DNA of 64,000 nt from positions 407,118 to 471,117 of the forward strand of contig CAZWLY010000001.1 in assembly GCA_964634465.1 (NCBI GenBank), given 5' to 3'. Position 1 is the stretch's first letter. The number at the start of each line of letters is the position of its first letter. This document shows, piece after piece, positions 50,537 through 59,243 of the stretch. Origin of the DNA: CAZWLY01 sp964634465. Its GTDB lineage: Bacteria > Desulfobacterota > Desulfarculia > G963662305. Position numbers and translations under genes: made by a program. Under the pieces are notes generated by a model that was not told the origin of the DNA, made no database searches, and was given only the letters and a program-made list of their open reading frames with translations.

Positions 50537-52564
50537 ATGAGCGTTTTCGGCAAGTGCGGGTTCGACATCGTCAAAAGGGCGGCGGCCGTCGGTCTGGCCA
50601 TCATCTGGGCGGGGTTGTGGCTCGCGGGAGATGGGGTTGCGGCCGAGGGCGTCTGGGTCAGATCGCGGACCAAGGCCGGGTTCCAGGAACAGAAGCTCTA
50701 CTCCGGTTACTACGCCCTGGTCATCGGCTGTTCCGATTACGAAAACGGCTGGCCGCCCCTGCCCAATCCGGTCAAGGACGCCCGCCAGGTGGCCAAGGCG
50801 CTCGAGTCGATGGGCTGGCAGGTCGATCTGTTGGAGAACCCGACCTGGGCCAAGCTGCGCCAGGCCCTCAACCGCCTGGTCACCGGTCCTGGCCGTGATC
50901 CGGACAAGGCGATCCTGGTCTGGTACTCGGGCCACGGCCACACCCTGGCCGAAGCCGACGGCACCAACCTGGGCTACATCGTCCCCATCGACGCCCCCCT
51001 GCCCGACAAGGACGAGTTCGGGTTCATGGAGAAGGCCATCGACATGCGCCAGATCGAGACCGTCTCCAAGCGGATCGGCTCCAAGCACGTCCTGATGATC
51101 TTCGATTCGTGCTTTTCCGGGGCCATCTTCTCCATGGTCCGGGCCGTTCCCTCCGAGTATATCGAGGAGAAGACGTCCCAGCCGGTCAGGCAGTTCATCA
51201 CCGCGGGCAACGAGGATGAGTCGGTCCCGGACCGATCGGTCTTCAAGACCGTCTTTCTGTCGGGCATAGTCGATGGTTACGCCGACCGCAACCAGGACGG
51301 CTATGTCACCGGCGAGGAGCTGGGGGCCTACCTCCAGGAGCGGGTGGTCAACTACTCCCGCCGGGCCCAGCACCCCCAGTACGGCAAGATCAACAACCCG
51401 TTGCTGGACAAGGGCGACTTCGTCTTCGTCCTGCCCGAGCCGGTCAAGGAGAGAAAGATCGAGAAGGAGAGCCCGCCCCCCAAAACGGAGGCCAAGGTCG
51501 CCGCCCCGCCTCCCGGCCCCAAGATCGTGGCCGCCAAGCCGGTCGTGGGGCAGGTCCGGTTGACCGCCAACGTCACCGGGGCCCGGTTCGAACTGGCCGG
51601 CCGGAGTTTCGAGACCCGGCAGGGAACGGAGCTGGCCATCGCCCAGGTGCCGGCGGGCGTTCACCACATCACCGCCCGGTTGGAGGGTTATCGGGATTGG
51701 AAGGGCCGGCTCGAAGTCGAGCGCGACAAGACGGTCGACCTGAACATCGTCATGGAGCCTCTCGTCGAGGCCGAGCCGGCCGGCGAGGCGGAGAGAATCA
51801 AGGCTCTGATCCGGCGGCAGTTCGAGCTCTGGAACCAGCGCCGGGTCGATGACGCCCTGAAAGCCTACCTGCCCGGAGCCGAGATCTCCACCTCTGTCGG
51901 GAACGAGATCAGGAGTTTCGACCTGGGGGAGTACCGAAGGATCGTCTGGGAGAAGTTGAAGAGGGGCGACAAGCAGGCAGTTTTCAAAGTCACTATTCCC
52001 GACAGGATCGAGGTTCGCGGCGAGCGGGCCACGGTCTGGGTCCAGGCCGATCTCTATTTTCCCAGCGGCCGCTCAAGGTCCGGAGTGTTGACCTACCACC
52101 TGGTCAAACGGGACGGCGAATGGCGGATCGAGCGCCGGGAGATGAGGCGGGGCAGGCTGGCCGATTTTCTCCCCAGAGGCTCGACGAGCGAAGCCGAGGC
52201 GGTTCGACGGGTGTTGAAGCGACTGGAGGAGTGCTGGAACAGCCATGATTCTCAAGAGTTGCTGTCCTATTACGATCGAGACGCCCGGATCACCCTCCGG
52301 CTCCCGTCCGGGCTGACCACGGTCGACAAAGAGGAGTTCGCCCGCATCGTCCCGGTCAGGATGACCCGGCTCGAGGAGCGCGGGTTCAGGATTACTTACC
52401 GCATTCCGGAAGTGATCGAAATCGAGGGCGACCGGGCCGAGGTCAAGGTCGGCCTGCTGGCCCAAAGCGAGCAGGAGGAAGTCAGGCGCGGGGTTTATGC
52501 CTTCAGCCTGGCCAAGAAAGGCGGCCGGTGGTTGATTACCCGCCGCGACTTCATTATTCCGTAG
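50537..52564 (+). CDS. Secreted caspase-family (C14) protein with PEGA and two NTF2-like domains
   Basis: 675 residues from ATG 50537 (GGGAGA upstream) with a signal peptide (VGLAIIWAGLWLAGDGVAA). The caspase domain (55-300) is closely similar to that of the other caspase here: YSGYYALVIGCSDYENGW, dyad His133 (YSGHGH) and Cys192 (FDSCFSGAIF), EF-hand-like loop DRNQDGYVTGEE. A PEGA domain follows (LTANVTGARFELAG). The C-terminus has two SnoaL/NTF2-like units (LIRRQFELWNQRRVDDALKA, and VLKRLEECWNSHDSQELLSY with YYDRDARITLR), each starting with the family's helix and workload motif. Probably periplasmic. It is the paralogue of the minus-strand caspase across the cyclase gene. Confidence 0.88.
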   Translation: MSVFGKCGFDIVKRAAAVGLAIIWAGLWLAGDGVAAEGVWVRSRTKAGFQEQKLYSGYYALVIGCSDYENGWPPLPNPVKDARQVAKALESMGWQVDLLENPTWAKLRQALNRLVTGPGRDPDKAILVWYSGHGHTLAEADGTNLGYIVPIDAPLPDKDEFGFMEKAIDMRQIETVSKRIGSKHVLMIFDSCFSGAIFSMVRAVPSEYIEEKTSQPVRQFITAGNEDESVPDRSVFKTVFLSGIVDGYADRNQDGYVTGEELGAYLQERVVNYSRRAQHPQYGKINNPLLDKGDFVFVLPEPVKERKIEKESPPPKTEAKVAAPPPGPKIVAAKPVVGQVRLTANVTGARFELAGRSFETRQGTELAIAQVPAGVHHITARLEGYRDWKGRLEVERDKTVDLNIVMEPLVEAEPAGEAERIKALIRRQFELWNQRRVDDALKAYLPGAEISTSVGNEIRSFDLGEYRRIVWEKLKRGDKQAVFKVTIPDRIEVRGERATVWVQADLYFPSGRSRSGVLTYHLVKRDGEWRIERREMRRGRLADFLPRGSTSEAEAVRRVLKRLEECWNSHDSQELLSYYDRDARITLRLPSGLTTVDKEEFARIVPVRMTRLEERGFRITYRIPEVIEIEGDRAEVKVGLLAQSEQEEVRRGVYAFSLAKKGGRWLITRRDFIIP

Positions 52565-52727
52565 CCGGAAGCGAAAAGGGAAGTCGATACCCAAGCGCCG
52601 CAGACCCCAGATCCTCGGGATCGACGGCTCGCCTTTCCGCGGAGAGGGACGTATGCTCGCGGCCGGATGGTCCCCGCCTCGCCGGCCGGTCGAGCCCGAT
52701 TCAGAGCCCGCCCCAGGAATCACCATC

Positions 52728-52756
52728 TTGACTATCTGGTTAGATAGGAGTATGGG
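52728..52756 (+). promoter_or_regulatory. Possible promoter of the receiver-PP2C gene
   Basis: TTGACT (5 of 6) at 52728-52733, 17-bp spacer, TATGGG (3 of 6) at 52751-52756, 44 bp before the start codon at 52800. The -10 is weak. Confidence 0.4.
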
Positions 52757-52799
52757 CAGGGAACGGCTTCGACCGGCGTTTGTTCAAGGAGTTGCAGTT

Positions 52800-54026
52800 A
52801 TGATGACCCCCCCCACTCCCCCCAGCGAGAGAAACGGTCCCGGAACCATCCTGGCCGCCGCCGCCGACCGGGCCGCCTTGTCGGAGATTCTGGCCGGGGC
52901 CGGCTACAGGGTCCTGGAGGCCGATTCCGGCCGGGCCGCCCTGGAGAGAGCCGCCGCGGCCGGTCCGGATTTGATCCTTCTCGACGTCGCCATGCCCGAC
53001 CTGGACGGTTATCAGATCTGCCGGAAACTGAAAGACGAGCCCGACACGGCCGACATTCCGGTCATCTTTCTGTGGCCGGAAAAAGAACCGGCCGACAGGG
53101 TCGAGGGCTTGGAGGCCGGCGCGGCGGACTACCTGACCAAGCCCTACGACCAGGGCGAGGTTCTGGCCAGGGTGAAGACCCAGCTCAAGATCGCCCGCCT
53201 GACCAAAGACCTGAAGGCGGCCCACGAGATCCTGGCCGCCAGGCAGGCCCAGTTGGCGGCCGACCTGGAGGCGGCGGCCGGCATCCAGCAGAGCCTGCTC
53301 ACCAGCGAGATGCCGCTTCTGGAAAACGCCGTCCTCTCCTGCCGGTTCATGCCCAGCCAGGTCATCGGCGGCGACATCCTGAACGTCAACCGCCTGGACG
53401 ACGATCACGTTCGGATCTACCTGGTCGATGTCAGCGGCCACGGCGTCTCGGCCGCTCTGGTCACCTTCTCGGTCTGGCAGATGCTCCAGCCCCACGGCGG
53501 CTGTCTGATCCCCGAGAATCTCAACGGAGGCGACGGCGAGGGGATCGTTCCGCCGCCCGCCGAGGTCCTGGCCCGGTTGAACCGGGATTTCCCCTTCCGC
53601 CGGTTCAAGAAGTTCGTCACCATCACCTACGTAATCCTCAACGTCAAGACGGGACGGCTGGTCTACTCCTCGGCCGGGCACCCGCCGCCGATCCTCATCA
53701 GGCCCGACGAGGACCTCAGGTTGTTGGACAAGGGCGGGCCGATAATCGGCGCCAGCGACGAAGTCAGCTATGAGGAGGGCGAGGAGACCTTGGCGCCGGG
53801 CGACAAGCTGGTTCTCTACACCGACGGCATCACCGAGTTCGAGAACTCCAGCGGCGAGTTCCTGGGCGAAGAGCGCTTTCACGCCGTCTTGGATAGGATG
53901 CGCGACGAGTCGGTGGACGAGCTCCTGGACGCCGTGCTCAGAGAGATGATGGCCTTCGGCCGGGGGGCCAAGCCGGCGGACGACATCAGCCTCCTGGCCC
54001 TGGAGTACACCGGCCGCACCGCCTAG
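52800..54026 (+). CDS. Response regulator with PP2C-type (SpoIIE/RsbU) phosphatase output
   Basis: 408 residues from ATG 52800 (AAGGAG upstream). The receiver domain (20-135) has the phospho-acceptor Asp in LILLDVAMPDLDGYQ and the conserved Lys in YLTKPYD. A coiled-coil linker (LKAAHEILAARQAQLAADLE) leads to a SpoIIE/RsbU-like phosphatase (about 175-405) with metal Asp residues in GGDILNV, VDVSGHGVSAALV, YSSAGHPPPIL and VLYTDGITE. Such proteins dephosphorylate anti-sigma-factor antagonists, controlling a stress or envelope sigma factor. No partner kinase or antagonist is in the window. The nearest genes are the caspase/cyclase block. Confidence 0.93.
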   Translation: MMTPPTPPSERNGPGTILAAAADRAALSEILAGAGYRVLEADSGRAALERAAAAGPDLILLDVAMPDLDGYQICRKLKDEPDTADIPVIFLWPEKEPADRVEGLEAGAADYLTKPYDQGEVLARVKTQLKIARLTKDLKAAHEILAARQAQLAADLEAAAGIQQSLLTSEMPLLENAVLSCRFMPSQVIGGDILNVNRLDDDHVRIYLVDVSGHGVSAALVTFSVWQMLQPHGGCLIPENLNGGDGEGIVPPPAEVLARLNRDFPFRRFKKFVTITYVILNVKTGRLVYSSAGHPPPILIRPDEDLRLLDKGGPIIGASDEVSYEEGEETLAPGDKLVLYTDGITEFENSSGEFLGEERFHAVLDRMRDESVDELLDAVLREMMAFGRGAKPADDISLLALEYTGRTA

Positions 54027-54074
54027 TAGTCTGGCCGACCCTTGATGACCGCCTGGTCGTTACCGCGGCCTTGA

Positions 54075-54174
54075 AATGAACGTCCCCGCCGCGAGGCTGG
54101 TTGTAGGCGGCGGAGACGGAGTCGTTCTTCCTCGCCGCAAGCGGCGGGGAATGAACTCCTGAGCAGGGGTTCAG
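54075..54174 (-). repeat. Intergenic repeat element, copy C
   Basis: On the minus strand it reads CATTCCCCGCCGCTTGCGGC, GAGGAAGAACGACTCC, GTCTCCGCCGCC, then GCGGCGGGGACGTTCATT. It is the copy closest to the inferred consensus and lies in the gap between convergent genes, where it may also act as a transcription barrier. Confidence 0.7.
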
Positions 54175-54980
54175 CCCTTTTTGCGTCCGGTGACGACGAA
54201 TATTCCGGCCGCCCCCCAGGCCGTCGGGTCATCGAGCAGGGCGTTGATCTGGCGCAACCACCCTTCGGCCTCGTCCTTCATTTCCGGCGGAATCTGTTCG
54301 TGCTTGAACAGCGTGCTCACCTTGAGGTACGTCTCCAGCCCGACGTCGAAGCTGGTGACCACCCGGATATCGGCCCGAACGTCGGTCAGGCCGGCGGCGT
54401 GGAAGTAGCCGACCAGCTTGTGGCCGACGTGCCTGTCGCCGCCGCTTCTTCTCTGGCCCTCGGCCGCGGCCTGGACGAAAGCCTTGAAGCCTTCCGGCTC
54501 CGGGTAGAGCCCCACCCAGTCGTCATCGACGTCCAGGACGCACAACGTCCCGCCGGGCTTCAACGCCTGGACGATGTTGGCCAACGCCTTGTCCGGCTCG
54601 GAGAGATGCTGGAACAGGAAACGGGCGTAAATGAAGTCGAAGGTCCGGCCGCCGAGGTTCAGCTCGTAGACGTCGCCCAGTTGAAACTCGACGTTGGTCA
54701 CGCCCTCTTGCCGGCGATGGGTGTCGGCGAGGGTGAGCAGTTGCTCGCTCAGGTCCAGGCCCAGAACCTCGCCCGGGGCGACCATTTTGGCCATCTCGCA
54801 ACTGATGACTCCCGGACCGCAGGCCAGGTCGAGGACCTTCAGCCCCGGTTTGAGACCGGCCTTGACCCATATCTCCTGTTCGATGTCCAGGGCGACCTTG
54901 GCCTGGGCGACGAGGCGCTCCAACTCTTGTTCGTTTTCGGCGAAGGTTCCGAATTCGTACGATCCAGCCGACTTTTCCAT
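54171..54980 (-). CDS. SAM-dependent class I methyltransferase
   Basis: 269 residues. Rossmann-fold methyltransferase motifs are clear: motif I VLDLACGPGVISCEMAK near 50, motif II LGLDLSEQLL, motif III VEFQLGDVYEL, FDFIYARFLFQHLSEPDKAL (motif IV) and LKPGGTLCVLDVDD. UbiE/Methyltransf_11-like; substrate unknown. The gene ends against repeat C and starts at 54980 with GGGGGAGC upstream. It lies 60 bp after the acyltransferase-cNMP gene on the same strand and may be co-transcribed with it. Confidence 0.9.
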   Translation of the reverse strand: MEKSAGSYEFGTFAENEQELERLVAQAKVALDIEQEIWVKAGLKPGLKVLDLACGPGVISCEMAKMVAPGEVLGLDLSEQLLTLADTHRRQEGVTNVEFQLGDVYELNLGGRTFDFIYARFLFQHLSEPDKALANIVQALKPGGTLCVLDVDDDWVGLYPEPEGFKAFVQAAAEGQRRSGGDRHVGHKLVGYFHAAGLTDVRADIRVVTSFDVGLETYLKVSTLFKHEQIPPEMKDEAEGWLRQINALLDDPTAWGAAGIFVVTGRKKG

Positions 54981-55040
54981 CTCTCAGCTCCCCCGTCGAT
55001 GGGTCCGTCTCCGAAAGGGACTGGACCGGTTTCTGAAAGC

Positions 55041-56204
55041 CTACTCCATGCTGCCGTAGCTGTGGGTCATTCCGGCCAGCCGTTCGGCCAGGATGCGGCA
55101 CAGATTGGTCAAGATGGCGTGGCCGAGTTGCGAGTCCCGTTTGGAAAGTTCATCGATGAACTTGCGCCGCAGGATCAAAACCTTTCCCGGCGTGAGCGAG
55201 CGGACGTGGGCCGTCCTCTTTCCCGAGGCCAGGAACAGGGCGATCTCGCCGAAGACGTCGCCCTTGTTCAAGATGGTCACACGTTTTTCGCCCGCCACGA
55301 CCTCGAAGACGCCTTCCACGATCAGGAACATTTCCTTTTCGACCAGATCCTGGCGGATGATCGTCTTGCCGGCCGGCACTTCCATCATGAAACCCTTGGA
55401 GATCAACATCTTGACCTGGGCGTCGGTCAGGTTGTCCAGGAGCAACGGTGACGATCGACCGCCGGTGAGCAACTCGTCTTGAATCTCCTGCCAGACCATT
55501 TCGGCGTCGAGTTCGTAGGGCGAGATCCGGCTGTCGAGAAGGGCGGTGAAGCGAGTCTGATCCAGACACTCTTTCTTGCCTGGACCAAAGAACTTACAGC
55601 CGATGGGCGCCAGCGGCGAGCCGACCTCACGGAGATGTCTGACGTCGGAGGGGACCAGCACCAGCGGCACCCTGATGCCGTCTTCGGTAGAGATCACCTC
55701 TCCGGGGTAAGGCCGCCAACCCAGGCGTTGGTAGCCCCTGACCAGACCGGGAGCGCAGTACTGGAAGACCAGTTGAAGGCCTTTTTCACCCGTGCAGGCA
55801 TACTCGTAGGCCGCCCGGGCGAGGGCCGGCAAGATCATCTTGCCGCGAAGACTGGGCTTGATGATCAGCCGGCCCGCCTCGCCGGTGACCAGTTCCTCGA
55901 TGCCGGGAAAGAGCTGGAACGAGTACTTTTCCTGGATTTCGGGGGGCGCCTGACCTGGCTCCCAGCGATTGATCCGGACGGTGCCGGTGATGTCCGGAGG
56001 CGCGCCGGTGTAAAACAGCATCGTCCCTTCCTGCTCGTCCTGCTCGTCGATGATCCACTTGCGTTCGTGATCGACGTTTTCGGCCAGGTTCTTGTTCAAC
56101 TCCTCGATGTAGACCCGGTAACGGAGCCTGTAGATCGCCTCCCGCTCCTCTCGGCTTTGAGCGGTGTGAACCTTCTCCCTCTTCATAAAGAGTGAGGTCA
56201 GCAT
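55041..56204 (-). CDS. FeeM-like N-acyltransferase fused to a C-terminal cNMP-binding domain
   Basis: 387 residues from ATG 56204; a longer open frame upstream has poor codon use. Residues about 15-245 look like a GNAT-fold acyltransferase of the N-acyl amino acid synthase/LuxI-like type (IYRLRYRVYIEELNKN, TGTVRINRW, EAGRLIIKPSLRGKMI, YQRLGWRPYPGEVI). Residues 270-385 are a cyclic-nucleotide-binding domain (KTIIRQDLVEKEMFLIVEGV, GDVFGEIALFLASGKRTAHV). The arrangement suggests acyl transfer controlled by cAMP or cGMP, comparable in principle to mycobacterial Rv0998 but with the domains in the opposite order. Two nucleotide cyclases are encoded in the same window. Confidence 0.85.
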   Translation of the reverse strand: MLTSLFMKREKVHTAQSREEREAIYRLRYRVYIEELNKNLAENVDHERKWIIDEQDEQEGTMLFYTGAPPDITGTVRINRWEPGQAPPEIQEKYSFQLFPGIEELVTGEAGRLIIKPSLRGKMILPALARAAYEYACTGEKGLQLVFQYCAPGLVRGYQRLGWRPYPGEVISTEDGIRVPLVLVPSDVRHLREVGSPLAPIGCKFFGPGKKECLDQTRFTALLDSRISPYELDAEMVWQEIQDELLTGGRSSPLLLDNLTDAQVKMLISKGFMMEVPAGKTIIRQDLVEKEMFLIVEGVFEVVAGEKRVTILNKGDVFGEIALFLASGKRTAHVRSLTPGKVLILRRKFIDELSKRDSQLGHAILTNLCRILAERLAGMTHSYGSME

Positions 56205-56510
56205 CAGCCCGCTCCTGCTCTTGGTTTGACCGTGACTGGTGGTTGGGTTTCGCGCCCGTGAAAACGAAAGCGTCCCGCCGCCCGAAGCCGAACGCCGTCC
56301 CCCGCCCGCGTCGCGTCCAATGGTCGCCCGCCGCCATGGAAGGGGAGAGGGCGCGTATCTGGTCATTTAGTATATCCCAAACAGGGCCGTAAGTGAAACC
56401 CGTTCGGATCGAGTTTTCAAGGCGGTGGTTAACCCCGATCGGTCCGGGCTGGTATAATCTTGCCGCAGGGAGCGGTGAAGCTAGAGACAAAGATAGACTA
56501 CGGGGGAGAC
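56205..56510. promoter_or_regulatory. Divergent intergenic region
   Basis: 306 bp between the acyltransferase and UroD-like genes. The part near 56360-56400 is AT-richer (TTTAGTATATCCCAAAC), with TATA-like sequence on both strands, but no pair of promoter boxes is convincing. The ribosome site for the plus-strand gene (GGGGGAG) is at 56501-56507. No gene is seen. Confidence 0.4.
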
Positions 56511-57581
56511 ATGGCTGCCGGGCGCGGGTCGAGGGTCGGGAAGAGGTTCGAGGATATCGTTTCGGGGCGCTCCGGCGGCGATGTGCTGGTCTCGATCTGG
56601 AACACGGCCCCCTTTCTGAACACCCTGGCCGGGGTGGGCCTCAAGGATTACTATTTCGACCCGGCCCTCAAGCTCGAGGTCCAGTTGGAGTTTCAGGACC
56701 GGTTCCCCGAGGCGCTCTGCTGGCCGGGGGTGTGGGCCGACTTCGGCGCCTTGTGCGAGCCGTCGGCCTTCGGCTGCGACATCGACTGGCCCCAGGGCGG
56801 CGGCATGCCCATGGCCCAGCCGGTGATAAGATCGCTGTCCGACCTCGACGCCGTCCGCCCCATCGACCCGCTCAAAGACGGCTTGTTGCCCCGGGCGCTC
56901 GATGATTACCGTTATTTCTGGGGGCATTTGGACCCCGTCTACATCGACGAGTACGGCTATCTGGACGGAGTCGCCGCCTCGTTCGGACCGGTCGAGCTGG
57001 CGGCGGTGCTCCTCGGTCACGCCGCCTTTTTCCTCAACCTGATCACCGAGCCCGAGGCGGTGCACCGACTGCTCGAGATCACCACCGAGTCGGTCCTCTC
57101 CTGGCTCAAGGCCCACGAGCCGATCAACGGGCCGCTCAAGCGCATCGCCATCGCCGATCACATCCCCGGCCAGGTGAGCCGGGAGCACTTCGAAGAGTTC
57201 TGGCTGCCTTACACCCGGCGCATCCTGGCCGAGTTCCCCGAAGCGACATTCCTCTACCACAACGAGTACCCGATCCCCTACCTGGACGCCCTGGCCGAAC
57301 TCGACTTCGACGTCTTCCACTTCGGCGGCGAGCTGGCGCCGGTCAAGGCGGCCCTGGGCGAAAAGATGACCCTGATGGGCAACCTCCACCCGGTGGAGTC
57401 GATGCTGGCCGGCTCGCCGGAGCGGGTCAAGGCCGAGGCGCTGGCCTGCCTCGATGAAGGCGCGACCGGCGGTCGGTTCCTGCTCTCCACTGCCGGCGGC
57501 CTGGCTCCGGACACGCCGGCGGAGAACGTGGCGGCCATGCTCGAGGCGACGGCCGACTTTCTGGCCGAGCGGGGCCGGTGA
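56511..57581 (+). CDS. UroD/MtaA-family methyltransferase-like protein
   Basis: 356 residues from ATG 56511. The fold and length match the uroporphyrinogen decarboxylase family, which includes corrinoid:CoM-type methyltransferases (MtaA, MtbA, CmuA). Family stretches are ITEPEAVHRLLEITTESVLS near 175, IADHIPGQVSREHFEEFWLP, YHNEYPIPYLDALAELDFDV and GNLHPVESMLAGSPERVK. The haem-pathway enzyme is less likely because its N-terminal substrate motif (RPP-W-MRQAGRY) is absent. Possibly a corrinoid-dependent methyltransferase working with the reactivase at 33.7 kb (inference). It precedes the liv-type transporter by 370 bp. Confidence 0.8.
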   Translation: MAAGRGSRVGKRFEDIVSGRSGGDVLVSIWNTAPFLNTLAGVGLKDYYFDPALKLEVQLEFQDRFPEALCWPGVWADFGALCEPSAFGCDIDWPQGGGMPMAQPVIRSLSDLDAVRPIDPLKDGLLPRALDDYRYFWGHLDPVYIDEYGYLDGVAASFGPVELAAVLLGHAAFFLNLITEPEAVHRLLEITTESVLSWLKAHEPINGPLKRIAIADHIPGQVSREHFEEFWLPYTRRILAEFPEATFLYHNEYPIPYLDALAELDFDVFHFGGELAPVKAALGEKMTLMGNLHPVESMLAGSPERVKAEALACLDEGATGGRFLLSTAGGLAPDTPAENVAAMLEATADFLAERGR

Positions 57582-57947
57582 GCCCGCCGGGTCGCCCGGA
57601 CCTTGACTCGGTCGCCCTCGGCCACATATAGTGAAATCTGACCCATCGGGGCGCGGGCGAAAGTGAACCCGCTGAGGGGGAGGAACAACCCGCCGCAAGT
57701 GAACTGGGTTTCGGCAGTAGCCGCAGGGTCGTTGTTTTTCGCCGCAGGCTGCGGGGAAGGACCTCCGTGGGAGGCGAAACCCCCGGCTGGGGGCAAGCGC
57801 CGTCGATTACCGGTTACAGCGATATCCGGCCTGACCGGCGGAAGCGCCGAGGGGATCGGTCCACAGCAAGGGACGGGGCCGCGGGCCGGCCGATCACAAC
57901 AGGCGGTTTTTTGTGTACTTTCACCCGAGACTATGGGGGTAGGCGCC
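57582..57947 (+). other. Intergenic region with repeat copy D upstream of the liv-type operon
   Basis: 366 bp. Repeat copy D occupies 57681-57774. The remaining part (57775-57947) precedes the binding-protein gene; TTGTGTACTTTCAC near 57911-57924 is AT-richer, but I cannot assign -35/-10 boxes. No small gene with convincing codon use. Confidence 0.45.
57681..57774 (-). repeat. Intergenic repeat element, copy D
   Basis: On the minus strand: CCTCCCACGGAGG hairpin, CCTTCCCCGCAGCCTGCGGC, GAAAAACAACGACCC, then CACTTGCGGCGGGTTGTTCC. Same order of blocks as copies A-C, with the middle more diverged. Confidence 0.65.
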
Positions 57948-59237
57948 ATGGGTCACAAGAATTCTGACGGCAAAGGTATCATCAGGCGGGACTTTCTTAA
58001 GACGACCGGCGCTCTCGGTCTGGGCGCGGCGGCCTGGAGCTTCGGTGTGCCCAAGCTCCTTCGGGCCGCGCCGCCGACGATCAAGATCGGCTCGGTCCAG
58101 CCGGCCACCGGCCCCTTGGCCGTCATCGGCCAGGGCCAGCGCAAGGCCAATCTGCTGGCGGCCAAGATGATCAACGACGCCGGCGGGATCAAGTCTATGG
58201 GCGGGGCCAAGCTGGAGGTGCTCTTGGGCGACTCCGAGACCAAGCCGGCCGTGGGACGCCAGGAGGCCGACCGCCTGTTGAAAGACGGCGCAGTGGCCAT
58301 CATCGGCCCCTTCCAGTCGGGCACGGCCATGGCCATCGCCACCTTGTGCGAGCAGCGCCAGAAGCCGTTCCTGATGGACGTCGCCGCCCTCGACGCCATC
58401 ACCCAGAAGGGGTACAAGTACACCTTCCGGGTCTTCATCACCGCCAGGGGCCTGGTCGGCGGTGCGGTCAACTACCTCAAGGAGGTCTGCGAGACCAAGA
58501 AGGCCTGGCCCAAGCGGGCGGTGGTGACCAACACCGCCGACCCCTTTGGCAAGGGCATGTCCGGCGGATTCATCAAGTTCATGGAGAAGTCCGGCCTGCC
58601 GATCAAGATCGTCGATCGGATCCAGTACCCGCTGGGCATCCAGGACCTGTCCACCGAGGTCGCCAAGATCAAAGCGGCCAAGCCGGACATCATCTTCCCC
58701 GTCTCCCGGCCCGGCGACAGCGTGCTTCTCACCCGCGAGCTCTACAAGCAGCGGGTGGAGCTGATGGGCATCTTCTGCCCCGGCTCGCCCGGCTGGTACG
58801 AGCCCAAGGTGGTCAAAGACCTGGACAAGCTGATCCTCTACGTCATGGTCAACGTGCCCTGGATCAACCCTCTCTCGCCGGAGTACAAAAAGGCCAACGC
58901 CGCCTTCATGAAGGCCTACGGCGCGCCGCTGGACACCAACTCGGCCTACGCCTTCACCGGCATGCTGGTCCTGGCCGACGCCTTGGAGCGGGCCGGCTCG
59001 ACCGAGCCGGACGCCATCGTCGAGGCTCTCCGGCAGACCAATTACAAGAACCACCCCCTGGTCGGCGGCCCGATCAAGTTCGCCAAGAACGGTGACAACA
59101 TGGGGGCCAAGACGGCCTTGATCCAGATCCAGCCCGACCCCGACCCGGTGAAGCGGGTCAAGGTGGTGCTGCCCAAGGAGTTCGCCCAGTCGCCGGACTA
59201 CACCTTCCCGGCGCCGCAACTGTGGGAGAGGGGCTGA
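57948..59237 (+). CDS. ABC transporter substrate-binding protein (LivK type, Tat signal)
   Basis: 429 residues from ATG 57948 (ATG 57933 in frame also possible). The N-terminus has a twin-arginine signal (IIRRDFLKTTGALGLGAAAW), so it is probably exported folded. The mature protein begins IKIGSVQPATGPLAVIGQGQ, typical of type I periplasmic-binding proteins, with GPFQSGTAMAIATLCEQRQK and SAYAFTGMLVLADALE. It binds a branched-chain amino acid, amide, urea-like or aromatic ligand for the LivHMGF complex encoded next. Confidence 0.92.
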   Translation: MGHKNSDGKGIIRRDFLKTTGALGLGAAAWSFGVPKLLRAAPPTIKIGSVQPATGPLAVIGQGQRKANLLAAKMINDAGGIKSMGGAKLEVLLGDSETKPAVGRQEADRLLKDGAVAIIGPFQSGTAMAIATLCEQRQKPFLMDVAALDAITQKGYKYTFRVFITARGLVGGAVNYLKEVCETKKAWPKRAVVTNTADPFGKGMSGGFIKFMEKSGLPIKIVDRIQYPLGIQDLSTEVAKIKAAKPDIIFPVSRPGDSVLLTRELYKQRVELMGIFCPGSPGWYEPKVVKDLDKLILYVMVNVPWINPLSPEYKKANAAFMKAYGAPLDTNSAYAFTGMLVLADALERAGSTEPDAIVEALRQTNYKNHPLVGGPIKFAKNGDNMGAKTALIQIQPDPDPVKRVKVVLPKEFAQSPDYTFPAPQLWERG

Positions 59238-59243
59238 ACCTAA

